Shown here: piece after piece, positions 10,280-23,320 of the stretch
Layout: each line of letters begins with the position of its first letter
Position numbering within the stretch: the first letter of the stretch is position 1
Assembly (NCBI GenBank): GCA_019188255.1
Contig: JAETXT010000005.1
Coordinates: 5,394,001-5,458,000, forward strand
DNA: 64,000 nt
DNA from: Verticillium longisporum
Taxonomy: Eukaryota; Ascomycota; Sordariomycetes; Glomerellales; Plectosphaerellaceae
Reading direction: 5' to 3'
Notes under the pieces: model-generated
What the model was told of the DNA's origin: nothing
The model's input: only the letters and a program-made list of their open reading frames with translations
Database searches by the model: none
Translations under genes and position numbers: made by a program

Positions 10280-11610
10280 ATGTCCTCCCCCACACCACCC
10301 CCTGCGGCACTGCCCTCGCTCGCTACCACGCCGCTGGAACAGCCGCCTGGAGATGCCGAAGCTGCGTTGCACAAGGCGTCCTCACCCAAGGTGTCCTCAC
10401 CCAAGGCGTCCTCTTCGAAGGCTTCCTCGCCCAAGGCATCTTCTCCCAAGGGCGCTTCGCCAAGGGCCGTCCATTCACTGCAGCATATCCTGAATCCCGT
10501 CGACGACGAAGACGTACCAGAGCCATTGCAGGTTGATGTAAGGCCATGACAAACCTCCCACCGACCCCCCACAAAATCGCCTAACAGCTTCAGGACGCCT
10601 ATGGCCCCGACGACAACGACAACGATTCGACGTACGGCTCTGATAGTGCGACAAACTACACTGGCTCTGTATCCTCTTCCATCTATCACTACCAGTACGA
10701 GAACGGCCGACGATACCACGCCTATCGCGAGGGCCAATACGTACTGCCCAACGACGACCAAGAGCAGGAGCGTCTCGACCTGCAACATCACATATGGCGC
10801 CTCCTACTTCGCGGCAGCCTGTACACGGCGCCTCTGCCCTCGCCACCCGCAGAAGCTGAGGATCCGCCAGCCGACGGATCCCTTCGCATTCTCGATCTCG
10901 GCTGCGGTACGGGCATCTGGGCTATTGACATGGCCGATGAATTCCCACACGCCCATGTCTACGGCGTCGATTTATCTCCTATCCAGCCTGATTGGGTGCC
11001 GCCAAACTGTAAGTTCCACGTCGATGACTACGAAGATGCCTGGACCTATGGCCCCGACGAGCGATTCGACTACATCCACGGCCGTGCCTTGTCGGGCACC
11101 TCTGGTGACTGGGCACGCTTCTATCGCAACGTGCGCGAGCATCTAGTTCCTGGCGGTTACGTCGAGATGCAAGAATACGATGCCTGGATCTTCAGCGACG
11201 ACGACAGCATGGCGCGCGCTCCGTGGACGACTGAATGGGTTGAGAAGCTTGACAAGGCGTCCCACATGTTTGGCAAGCCCATCAACATTGCGCGTTTCCA
11301 CAAGCAATGGATGCAAGATGCTGGGTTCGAGGATGTCAAAGAAGTCGTATATCGCATCCCAATCGGACCCTGGGCCAAGGATCCGGCCCTGAAAGAATTA
11401 GGACGATACGAGCTTACGCACATGCAAATGTCGGTCGACTCCCATACGCCAGCGCTGTTCACGCGGGTTTGGAACTATTCACAGGACCAGGCAGGCGTCT
11501 TGATGGAGGGCGTCAAGAGGGAGTTTCGGAGTAAGGATTTGAGGCTCATCACTTGTTATCGCTTCATCACCGGAAGGAGACCCCTGTCAGACGGCGACGT
11601 TAATGTCTAA
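10280..11610 (+). CDS. LaeA-like SAM-dependent methyltransferase
   Basis: Spliced CDS is join(10280..10537,10594..11610), 424 aa; the intron is 56 bp (gtaagg...ttcag). An in-frame ATG at 10163 would add 39 residues, but the start at 10280 (MSSPTPPPAALPS) looks better. Residues 30-70 are a Ser-Pro-Lys/Ala-Ser-Ser repeat (KASSPKVSSPKASS and onward). The catalytic part has the usual fungal LaeA-like lead-in (YENGRRYHAYREGQYVLPND, then EQERLDLQHH), SAM motif I ILDLGCGTGIWAIDMA, the motif II acidic residue in VYGVDLSPIQP and the post-motif FDYIHGRALSG. Such enzymes are widespread in filamentous fungi and a few (LaeA, LlmF) control secondary metabolism and development. No biosynthetic core gene is visible nearby, so its target is unknown. 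Confidence 0.85.
10362..10470 (+). repeat. Ser-Pro-Lys coding microrepeat
   Basis: Inside the methyltransferase 5' exon. A degenerate unit of about 15 bases (aaggcgtcctcacccaag) recurs six or seven times and encodes K-[AV]-S-S-[PS] units. S-P-K repeats are basic, phosphorylatable and in other proteins bind AT-rich DNA; here that is only an analogy. Confidence 0.7.
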
Positions 11611-11816
11611 CTGCAGAGACTGCCCATCCGAGAAGCCAGTACCACATTTTCTTTGATGCTTTGGGCAGCAGTGTTTGAGTGGGTTGCGCGACGTTTTATG
11701 GAATGATCTTGGACTCGACCTTTCATACAGCTATCGATACTTGCAAAAACACACATTAGGACAGTCGTGATCCAACATTGTGCTTCCGGTCGGTTTTGAA
11801 GGACACCATCCAGCCC

Positions 11817-13724
<1,908 letters not shown>

Positions 13725-14201
13725 TGTAGAATCTCAAGCTTATGGTTCCGGCAGCGCCTTTCTTCAGCATCGTGCTGCCCTTTGTGTAAGCGAAATTCGG
13801 TACAATACATTATATAGATTCCATCGACAGATGACGTTCACCCGCAACACATGCTTTAGTGGTCTGTACCCCTCATTCTTAGGTGCCGGGTAATTAGGAT
13901 GCTGCATGCAAGTAACTAACTTGGGGAAAGGATGTGACCCCAGGAACACATGTCCAACAAGCGGGCAAATGAGGTCGCGGATAGACCGACCTCCTCCGGC
14001 AGTCAATGATGGGACCTGGTCTTCCGAGTGCGATACCCCGCGCCGAGCAGGTTCACGAGACCGAGCAGTCTAACAGTGGGGCATACATGGCAAACGAACA
14101 ACTGGTATATGTGTTTTCAGAAGACGGTCATATCTGATAGGATCTACTTTGAAGCTGCAAGCACATGTATTTCCCCAACTGGCTGTTTCCTGACGAGAAG
14201 C
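13725..14201. other. intergenic between GH43 and GH35 genes
   Basis: About 480 bp that must hold the GH43 promoter and the GH35 3' UTR. Nothing else is recognised. Confidence 0.5.
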
Positions 14202-17200
14202 TTAGTATGCGCCCTTCCTCTCACGCCACTTCGGCTGAGGTGCAGGCTCGACGGGTCCAAAACCTGTAGCACTGACCATGCCGACCTCCCACTTGAGACC
14301 TTCGATCCTGGCGCCTCCGTCCTCCATGGCCCAGAGCGAGATGGCGAGGTGGTTGGAGCCCTGGAAGTTGAGGATACCCTCGGGAACAGGGAAACGAGTC
14401 TGAGGGCCCACGTGGTGAACAAACTTGCCAAACTGGTAGCCGTTGACGAAGAGCTGTGCGCGGTAGGCAACGTCGGTGGTTTTTCCAAAGGTGAGCGAGA
14501 GCGGGATGTCATATCCAGTGGGGAGATCAAGATCAAAGGTTGCGGAGTAGAAAGCGATGCCGGGCTCCTTGATGCCTTCAGTCGGACCCTTGCTGTCCTC
14601 CCAGCTATCCGAAGGAGGCTGAGGCCAGTGGTAGCCCTGACGCTCAGCAAACAGGCCACCCTCGTTCAACGGACCCCTGTCATCATCTGCATAGTCTTCA
14701 CCGCCGAGGTTGCCGGTGATCTTCCAGGCGATGTCAGACTGCTTGTGGCCAGACAGCGCGTAGTTCAGGATACCACGGGGTTCTTCTGCTGTTCTTCCGC
14801 AACGACCCAGTTGCCGTTCATGCCCATGTGGTCGACAACGACGGTGATGATGTACTCCTCGCCTTCAGTGAGCTTGGGGAGATCAAACGTGCTGTTGTGA
14901 GCGGGGGCGACGGCGTTCCCAACCCAAGAGCCAATGAACTGGTCATTGAGCCAAACCGAAGTACCATACGCGTTACCTCCTTGCGTGGTCAGGTCAAGAG
15001 CGTTGCCGCTGCTGGCCTCCTCGCCGTTGGCAGTGAAGCGTCCGCGGAAGAGAAGGGACCCAGTGTGGAAGCCATAGTCGCCGCCATACAAACTCTTGGG
15101 AGTGTCCAGGGGGTTGGCAATGTTCAAGGTGTCTTTGTCGGCGTCCAGCCAAGCGTCGTCGGAGTAGTCGGACTGAATCTCGGGCAGGCTGTCGAGGTAC
15201 TTCCACTTCAAGCGACTGAGGCAGGGCAGCTTGATGTCGGGTGTCTTGAACTCGATCACGGCAGACACCACACCCGAGTCATCTTGCTCAAAGTCGAGAG
15301 CCTTTCCGTTGAACTCAAGAGCCTTCAACGAGGTGGGGGCGCCGCCAATGACCTCAATAGGGGTTGTAGCGTTGACGTCACCAACAAAGCTGAGCGAAGA
15401 TCCGTCAATCGAGACGGTACGGACGAGGTAACCAGCCTTGACGATAACATCCGCGGTCCCAAGGTCAGCTTCGGTCGGGGGAACCCAGTAGTTGTATGCC
15501 TCATTACGGTCTGTTGCATGTCAGTGATGTCGAGGGGAGGAGTACTGGGAGAACCAACTCAAGATGTAGACGTAGAGGTCCTTGTGCACGCGAACGACCT
15601 TGCGATCCTCCGTGACTTCCCAGTTCAGGATCGTGTAGCCATCCTTCTGGTCGGTTTCAACATCAGATCCTTCAATGACTTCGGCATCCCCCTTGCCCTC
15701 GACAGCCAGCTCGTGGTGCTCGTTGGGACCGCCATACACAACCAGGACAGTCTTGTCCTTGTATTGCTTCCTGCGTATTGTCAGACGGGCTCGCAAATAG
15801 TCGAGAAGATTGTGAAGCTTACCAGGTGAAGATTTCAGCGGTAGAATAAACGAGAGTCTTGTCACCGACGGCATAATCGCTGACGTGGATCTTGGAATCT
15901 CTCCTGGTCAAAAACAGGCTCTCACTAAGCTGAGGAACAGTGAGATTTCCATATTCAACAGTGTCCACGGTGAGCTTGTAAGCCACAGTCTCCAGCGAGC
16001 TGTACTGTGTGTGCCTAAGGTGGCTGGTTAGCTTCGATCGAGAGCACCTAGTGTTACATGCCATCGTACCTGGCGAAGTAGAACTTTGTGGTGTTCGTCG
16101 TCGCGGGAGTGACAGTGATTGCACTGTTGTCCGTCCAGTCGAGAGAGGCAAAGTGGCGTTCAGCCTCGAGATAAGCCGGCGAGACGTGGAAGAAGTTCGC
16201 CTGCAGCTTTGACTCGCTGTACTTCTCGCGGTTGACAAGACGCTCCTCTGTGATCTGAGCGCCGTAGTCATAGGAGGTGTAGCCGTCGGAGTGACCAAGG
16301 TTGCCCCAGTTTGTTCCGCCCCAAGTCTATTGGCTGTCAGGAGTAATTCTTGGATTCAACAGTGACGGCATACCATGTAGACGTTGAAAAGTGTCGCTCC
16401 AGCAGCGTAAGCATGCTTGAACAGCACACGCTCGAATTCGTGGTTCAGCAGACCAGCACAGCTGTCGAAACCAGCACCGCCCCAAGGCTGGAAGCCACCA
16501 CCTTGGAACTTTGAGGCGTCAGTATCAGGGTCCTGGTTTCGCAGATGCTGCTTGGGCCACAACGTACCTCGACAATCGTGAACGGGGTGTTGGGAGAGAT
16601 TTCCCGGTGACGCTGAAGCCAGTCCGTAGGCAGGCCCTGAGCAGGCCACTGGTTCGGGTTCCAGCAGTCGAACCCGAGTGGGTAGGAGTCGAAACCGTAG
16701 ATGTCAACGCTAGCAGGAGTTGTAGGTGTGACGCCGCCTAGTTTCCATGCCTCGTTGTTGACGTAGGGGACAACGACACCCACGCTGCGGAACTGGTTGT
16801 CGACGTAGTTCCAGTAGTTGAAGTCAGGGAATGGGTAGGGCTCGACGGCGAACATGTACTCGTTTTCCATCTGAAATAGGATCACCGGGCCACCATTGGT
16901 GATTTGGGCATCGGCAATGATGCGGCCAATCTCTGCAGTGTAGCTGTGCAGGTCAGTAACTGCGCAGGTACGTCTCATGGCAGCGTCTCTCTGGGCTTAC
17001 TTGTCGGTCGCCTTCAGGTAAGCCTCATCGCTCGTCCTCAGTGCTCCCTGAACTCGCTGAAGCCAGCCAGGGAAGCCTCCGCCGGTAACTTCAGCGTTGA
17101 CGTAGGGTCCGGGCCGCTACAATGAGTTAGCTCAGCTGTTGCCCTCTTGCGGCAGTCGTGCCGGAACTTCAACTTGCGGCAAAGAGATAGAGGCCGGCCT

Positions 17201-17736
17201 TTTGAGCGGCCTCGAAGAGGGGTTCGAGAGAAAAGATGCCTTCAGCGCGGACCTCGCCAGGCTTTGCCTCGACGAGGCCCCAGTTGACGTAGAACGAAAC
17301 GCAGTTGTAGCCCATGGCCTTGATCTTCTGCAGGATGTCAAGCCATAGACTGGGAACTGGCATTCTTCATCTATTGTCAGTATATCCTGGTCCCAGAAGA
17401 AGAGACACAGCCCATACCTGAAAGCGTGGAACTCGGCACTGAAGAGCATCAGCCTCTCGCCGTTGATCAAGACGCTGTTGCCATCATAGGTGACCTGTGA
17501 AAGAGTAAGTATTAGATACGCTGAGTACACGACATCTCAACGCTGAAGCAGGCGCGGAGGTTCAGGTAGCTGAATGTAGCGGTCTCTTGGGGTACACGAC
17601 CCATTCCGACTATACTCACAATCTTCTGTTGTCTCTCATGGAGGCTTTGAATGCTCGCATCCGCGGCAACTGCACTGACTCCGGAGAGCCATGTGGAGGC
17701 CAGCAAAGGCAAGATCTGGAGACGTGACAGCAGCAT
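14202..17736 (-). CDS. secreted GH35 beta-galactosidase (one-base frameshift)
   Basis: Ten exons: complement(join(14202..15510,15559..15770,15823..16014,16070..16326,16374..16508,16568..16943,17001..17116,17178..17364,17418..17494,17620..17736)), about 992 aa. A signal peptide ([19 protein letters not shown]) precedes [20 protein letters not shown]. The GH35 acid/base Glu is in ILFQMENEY and the nucleophile Glu in [16 protein letters not shown]. The [20 protein letters not shown] stretch and C-terminal jelly-roll domains ([33 protein letters not shown]) are all present. It releases terminal beta-galactosyl residues from galactans, hemicellulose or lactose outside the cell. Intron 3 has a GC donor (gcaagt). 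The last exon needs one extra base at the GGGG run 14777-14780 to pass from EEQQKNP into [18 protein letters not shown]. Confidence 0.85.
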
Positions 17737-18474
17737 TTTTGCGAGGCTCTGCACAACGATCTTGAATCGCAAGTCGACAAACAGACGATGTGATCGACAT
17801 CCCCTTCAATGCTGCCCCGTGCAAGCTGGGCGACGGTATCTATTTCATTCCAAAACCCCCATTTTCCCACACGGCGCATTGCAACCCGTCGGGATGCTAC
17901 CATGTACATGCAAGTCGTGGCGTAGCGGCGGAATTGGCAGGTCGAGAATGGCTCGTCGATCTCAGGCACAGTCCATCGCCATCTGTTCTGGTCGGTCCTG
18001 CAGATCGACATGGATTCCCTCATCCCCCAGAGAGGGGAAAGCAAGTCGTCGGGGGCAGGGGGGTCAGGATCAGTGGCACGACATGCGCCATGATGTAGGT
18101 CGCGCGAACCTCTGCCGACAAAAACCAACTGACGTCGGGAGCCGCGGACAGCTCCCTAATCGGCCTCCCTCCGTCGGCGTCGGATATTCGGCTTTGAAAA
18201 AGACGCGGGGAGGATCCTTGTCGCGGGCCGGTCGACCGGCGCATTGCCCCTCTTGCTGCTGGGTTGTAATAGAACCCGTCCATACAAGACCTGGCGGCAC
18301 TGCTGGATGCATGTAAGTGAAGGGAGCGGGGAACTCTAATGGCTCCTCGTACAAGTTTTCCGACCTGGTCGCCAGGGGAGGACGACAGGACAGGATTTTG
18401 ATCTAGTGGTGCGTATGAAGCAATCGAACAGCCCGATTTCCAATGGTCGAGCTGTTTGCCCGTCGTTCGACTTG
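17737..18474. other. GH35 upstream region
   Basis: Presumed promoter of the GH35 gene, reaching to the edge of the RIP-degraded element. G+C is ordinary. Overlapping frames on both strands show no family resemblance. No specific regulator site is claimed. Confidence 0.5.
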
Positions 18475-18500
18475 AGGCCCTGATCGTCTCAGCTTTTGAA
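18475..18500 (+). repeat. left terminal inverted repeat
   Basis: Perfect 26-bp inverted match to 19392-19417. Contains GATCGTCTCAGCTTTTGAA. Confidence 0.85.
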
Positions 18501-19391
18501 TTGAAAAGCTTTTGGAAAAAAGGTACCTGGCTGAAACGGTGCTAGCGGGCTATTATAGAAGTACCTCTAAGCCCCTATCTTTCTTACTTAATTTTTAATA
18601 ACTAATATTACTTATCTAGCTTAATATATTTATCGATAAATTTAGGCTTAAAGAGCTATATATATTCGATATAGAGCTCGTATAATGCTTATAAGACCTC
18701 GTTAAATATCCTAGGAATATAGCTTTAAAGGACTCTTAATAGACTCTCTATTACTCTCTACGTTATTATATAGCTAATAATATAAAGAGAAACTATTAGC
18801 TTCTATTCTATAGATCGATATTAAGAATCCTAGATATAATATTACTTTCTAGCCTATTTTATAAATACTCGGAATTCTAGCTTTAAGAGCCGAAATATAC
18901 CTATAAACGTATATTCTAGGCCCTTTAATTAAGCTATTATAAGCTATTAAGAATATATAGCTTACTAGAATATTTATTATTATAATACCTCCCTATAGAA
19001 CTATAGAAGTAGTATTAGGATATCGATAAGGAAGAATATAATTAATATAATAGTATTATCGATTCTATTATTTTCTTTATTATCGAGCTTAAGCGTTTCT
19101 AAATCTAAGGCGGATAATAAAGATATTTCTATTTTAGTATATAAATAGCCTAGAATATAGTATCCTTTTAGTTTTAAGTCCTTTATCTAAGTATTTAAGC
19201 TTAAGACGTAAATCCTTACTTAAATAGGAAAGGTTTAAAAGGAATAAGGGGCCCTACTAGTATAGTATATTAATTTTCGAATATTTAGCTAAATATTAGC
19301 CTACCGTTTATTTAGTATAAAACGCCTATTAAATTAAGTAAAGCGTCATAGGCACGGGCCACATTCCATGAGCTTTTGAACTCAAGTCGAT

Positions 19392-19417
19392 TTCAAAAGC
19401 TGAGACGATCAGGGCCT
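19392..19417 (-). repeat. right terminal inverted repeat
   Basis: Perfect 26-bp inverted match to 18475-18500. Confidence 0.85.
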
Positions 19418-20457
19418 TAGCCGCTTTCAGGAAATTAGCGCCAAGTTGGCGAGTAGAGGACGATCTGAGGATGGGCATCATTGCAAGCTAGTTTGCTGCA
19501 TGGACTTGCTCTACGGTCCTGAATTGAAAGTTGCAAGGACGTGTGAACTGGACTGGCAGCAGCGTATCATTATCGATGGTGGCCTAGCGCTTATTCGGCC
19601 TTTTCGAAGTGCTCTTGAACAGAAGCTCAAGGGGTCAGCAGTGCTACTGATCTGTGACTCGTTTCCTGCGCCGACTTTGACTATTGCTTGCTCAGGCTGC
19701 TGGCCATCTTCGCGCTGCCATCAGAAATAAGGGCCAATTTCAACCTTTGTGTATTAATCTAGTTATAGGTCAGTACTATAACGAGGAAAAGATTGAGAAT
19801 CGCAGGAGATCAAACACCCACTGGGTGACTCCGCCTTAGGCCGGGCGGTGAACCCAGCCAGAAAAGAGACCGGACCCAGGAGGGGACAACGAGGGGGATG
19901 TTTGAGGCTGGCATATTATTCTTGGTAACAAATCACAAACCAGAGAGTTTACCTCCTGCGATATGTACCTTTTTCCTCCGCAGCCAGTGAAAGGGACTCG
20001 ATGGGCACTGAAGCCATAGGAATATCCATGAGCTGCTCCGCGGCTGCGCTACTCAAGCGAATGTTGGATTACAACGACGTAAGGAACCCTAGGATCGGAT
20101 CGCAAAGCAACCAAGGACGAGGAATATGCGGAGCACGAGGCGCTAGATGAAGGCAGAGTGAAGGCATCGATCGCCATTGCCAAGATCCACCCAATACGCG
20201 GGTTCGCGTGGTGTTGTTCTGAGCCACAGCGCCACCCGTACAGTGCTTGAACCACTGACAACTGCCAATGCACGGTGTCAAAGCCACTGGAAGATGACCC
20301 TCCCTGATCCCTCCATCTGACGATCTTCTCAATACCTTGCACCTCCACAAGACGCCTTTTTTGCTGAACGCTGAGGCCCGATCACGCAACTTCGGTCATC
20401 GGAGGGCTGAATAATCGACCTTCACTTGTGCTGTACAGAAATAAGCTCTTCGCGAGC
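19418..20457. other. intergenic, about 1.0 kb
   Basis: Composition returns to normal right after the inverted repeat. A 10-bp inverted pair (atcgcaggag at 19799-19808, ctcctgcgat at 19953-19962) is the only structure noticed. No coding sequence supported; the 3' part is presumably the kinase promoter. Confidence 0.45.
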
Positions 20458-21800
20458 ATGGCGGCCGATGAGCCAGACTGGCGGCCCGCTGTCTCTGCGA
20501 GCGATCGCTTCGAGAACATACAAAACATGTAAGCCAAAAGACCCTCAATCAGACTCAAAGCCGCCACATGTGACATCTTTTCTGACTGATTGGCAGCAAA
20601 AACGCATTGGAGGGAGCAAATCATGAGGTTGCAGCGACCGCACAATCCGAGGCCTTTGCTCTCGAGAACCAAGCTTTCAGGGATAGCGCCAGCCGGGTAA
20701 GGTCTTCTGCGTACGTTGCATCGGCAGAAAACCTGCTGTTAATAACAGTCTTGAAGCACAGAAACAGTATGAAGACGCCTGCCGCTTGGTCCGAGATGTC
20801 GCACCCCCGCTAGCCGAGTCTGCGGACTCTGGCGAGGATCATCCGTCCGAGGTAGGAATTGCTATTGGGCCTTATGAGAACTGCATGCCAGTTGCAGAAG
20901 GCGTGACATCGGAGGTTTTTCGATGTAAAGATCGAGCCTTGAAGGTGATTGTCGAAACGCGCAATATTGAGCCACACAACCCACAGCGCGAGGCCAAAAT
21001 TCTCGCCCTTCTCAAACGGCCATGTATCCCTTTACTCGAAACTTTCCGAGACCACGAGCAGCGCTTCGTTCTGGCATTTCCATACATGCCACTCACTCTC
21101 GCCGATGTGCTTGAACAAGAACCATTGCCGGTGAACCGCCTTCGGAGCATTTTCACAGACGTGTTCACCGCCTTGAGGGACATACACGCACAGGGCATCA
21201 TTCACCGCGACATCAAACCAGCGGCCATTCTCCTACAGAATCCTGGGGGACCAGCACTGCTCTCTGACTTTGGCACTGCATGGCACCCGAACATGTCGAT
21301 CATATCTGAGCCCGCAGATAACAAGATTCTCGACATTGGCACGGGTCCATATCGTGCTCCGGAGTGTCTCTTCGGCGACAAGTCATATGGAACCGGTGTT
21401 GACATTTGGGCCACGGGGGCCATGCTTGCCGAAGCCTGTCGCTATCCACCCATACCCCTGTTTGAGTCACGGCCAACACATGAGGATGGCAATCAACTGG
21501 GGTTGATCTTGAGCATCTTCAAAACACTCGGAACGCCCACGAAAGAGACATGGCCAGAGGCCACTACATATAAGACGCCGCCTTTTGAGATGTACAGAAC
21601 GATCGAGGGGAAGGCTTGGAAGGACATCCTGCCGGACATCGACCCTGGCATCCGTGACTTAGTCGCCAACATCGTTCGATTCGACTCGAGAAGGATGACT
21701 GCTGAAGAGGTGCGTATTCTCTTGCCAACTATCATTCTGCTCATGGTCTAACAGTGTAAAGGCCTTGCTTCACAACTTCATGACTGAACAGACTGGTTGA
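20458..21800 (+). CDS. Csk1/CDK-like serine/threonine protein kinase
   Basis: Proposed CDS is join(20458..20528,20597..20696,20762..21709,21762..21800), 385 aa. The last intron is well supported: it replaces a read-through tail with AEEALLHNFMTEQTG. The second intron's acceptor (20761) was chosen to keep frame and is less sure. Kinase features: VAIK-type Lys in ALKVIV, Glu in QREAKILALL, catalytic loop HRDIKPAAILL, DFG in LLSDFGTAW, activation end GTGPYRAPECLFG, and DIWATGAM. The usual Ser-Asn after HRDIKP is Ala-Ala, and the glycine loop (AEGVTSEVFRC) lacks the GxGxxG pattern. There is no PSTAIRE-type helix. The architecture fits fission yeast Csk1, a kinase that activates CDKs. Because the metal-binding Asn of the loop is replaced, activity needs testing. 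Confidence 0.8.
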
Positions 21801-22219
21801 TAAAATCTGACCTATCATTTCTGCTACTCCCCCGTAGATGGCTTCTCCATGTGCTGGGTTAAGTTGGCAGAAACCTCGGCAAAACGGCAAAGCTGGAGAG
21901 TCAACAACTTTTGGTAGAGAGACCGTCCAACGGGCATCAAATCGAGTACTACAGACGATTGAGCACCAAGAATGAAGGAGTTCTCAGCCCTGAAAGGACT
22001 ACATTCCACGGACCAAGGTCTCCTTTGCTATCGTCCTTTGTCCTCGACCAGCAGTCATGTCATCGTATACCCCTTTACTGTTAGCTACGATGCATCCTAT
22101 GACAAAGAAACCAATGGATAGCATATCAACCTCCATCCGAGTCAATTCCTCCGGCAGCACAAGTCTATACCCACATACAATCACTTTGTTAGAACAACAA
22201 CCACGAGAGCCTCGTCGAA
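21801..22219. other. intergenic
   Basis: Kinase 3' UTR and upstream region of the next gene. No feature recognised. Confidence 0.45.
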
Positions 22220-23053
22220 ATGTATCCCAGCGCCATTCTCAATGCATTCATGGCCCGCGGCAAGCCTAAAGGCCACGGAATGAAGATCAAGCCCCAGTCC
22301 ACAGACCGGCTCCTCGCCATAACCAATGCCCTCCCCGACGAAACGGCCGAGACGGCGGCCCAGGCGATTCTGCGCGAGCGAGCCCTCGACACGTCTGTTC
22401 CTTACAACGAGCGCGTTCAGATGCTCCGAGAGGAAGGCATGTCCAACCGTCAGATTCAGGCCATGATCAACCCGCACGCCATCGCCGACCTAAACGACAA
22501 GAATCCCGGCGGGCGCACGCTGCACCATTGCCCGAAGAAGAAGCACGGCATGGACCAGGCGCGGTGCATCAAGGACGGCTGCATCATCGAGTGCCCCAAG
22601 TGCGGCGCCTACATCTCCGCCGGGTTCGGGTCCAGGTGCAGAGGCTGCGAGACGAGGCAGTTTACGAAGCAGAGAGAGGAGCAGGATGCCGCGCGTGCTG
22701 AGAAGGAGAAGCAAAAGGCGGAGGAAGAGGAGACGGAGAAGTGTGCGGGACTCACGGGGCGGAAGAAGGACAAGCCCAGGTGGAGTGACCATAAGCGTGA
22801 GTTTCAGGCGCATGCGAGAATGGCTCGTGTCGTTGCCGGCCGTGTCAGCAAGAAGCGGAAGGGAAAAGAACCTCACCCAGACGCTGCATGGAGAGCGCTG
22901 CTCGCTGACACTTCTGGCACGGACGACGATGGCAATGATGACATGGATAACGAAATGGAGGAGATGGGTCGGATGGATCCCGAGCGACGCAGGCTGTGCG
23001 AGATTGTGATCGCGTCTTGGCTCATTGAGCACCATCGAGACCTTCTCTTCTAA
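22220..23053 (+). CDS. zinc-ribbon protein of unknown function
   Basis: Intronless frame of 277 aa starting MYPSAILNAFMARGK. Residues 95-145 carry clustered Cys: one CPKKK, then CIKDGC, and a clear CxxC-x11-CxxC zinc ribbon (CPKCGAYISAGFGSRCRGC). A long charged helix follows (REEQDAARAEKEKQKAEEEE), then a basic stretch (RVSKKRKGK) that could be a nuclear signal, and an acidic run (DTSGTDDDGNDDMDNEMEE). I do not recognise the family. Composition suggests a nuclear nucleic-acid or protein-binding role; this is an inference only. An early Met at codon 11 is an alternative start. Confidence 0.75.
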   Translation: MYPSAILNAFMARGKPKGHGMKIKPQSTDRLLAITNALPDETAETAAQAILRERALDTSVPYNERVQMLREEGMSNRQIQAMINPHAIADLNDKNPGGRTLHHCPKKKHGMDQARCIKDGCIIECPKCGAYISAGFGSRCRGCETRQFTKQREEQDAARAEKEKQKAEEEETEKCAGLTGRKKDKPRWSDHKREFQAHARMARVVAGRVSKKRKGKEPHPDAAWRALLADTSGTDDDGNDDMDNEMEEMGRMDPERRRLCEIVIASWLIEHHRDLLF

Positions 23054-23320
23054 GTCGACCTGGGTAGCATGTGCCATTATCAATCATTGGGGTCTCGCGA
23101 CAGCCAGAATCTCGGTGATAACACAGTTAGTGTCTATTCTTCGAATGCTTCATACCACCACGCCCATGCAATGACAGCTGCAAATCTATAGACTGGTTCC
23201 TCAGGACCGCTCCAGCACGAAGTACCCAATTGCTTGGACTCTGACCTTTGATGGGTCAACCCCTTGCGTCTTGTTTTGTTTGCTGTGTCTTAGGCTCTTA
23301 GGCTATGATACTCTATTACT

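Larger units (their letters stand above)
18475..19417. mobile_element. RIP-degraded element with 26-bp terminal inverted repeats
   Basis: A 943-bp unit. Bases 18475-18500 (aggccctgatcgtctcag onward) are a perfect inverted copy of 19392-19417. Just inside each end is a hairpin built on AGCTTTT/AAAAGCT: 18491-18510 on the left, and a perfect 10-bp stem with an 11-base loop at 19371-19401 on the right. The interior (18542-19345, 804 bp) is very AT-rich and holds one TpG and no CpA by direct reading, while TpA and CpG remain. That is the signature of repeat-induced C-to-T mutation at CpA. No coding capacity survives. I see no target-site duplication beside the repeats. Best reading: a non-autonomous DNA transposon or remnant that was once multicopy. 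Confidence 0.75.

Noticed and set aside
10120..10791. 223-codon antisense frame over the methyltransferase 5' exon
   Set aside because: Shadow of the GC-rich S-P-K coding repeat; the plus-strand product has clear methyltransferase motifs.
14743..14777. 35-bp GT-AG intron that would mend the GH35 frame
   Set aside because: Too short for a fungal intron, and it would delete a conserved block of the enzyme.
17920..17990. tRNA-like sequence with a possible A box
   Set aside because: No matching B box and no cloverleaf could be drawn.
19799..19962. 10-bp inverted pair as ends of another transposable element
   Set aside because: Only 10 bp match, with no target duplication and ordinary base composition between; chance is likely.
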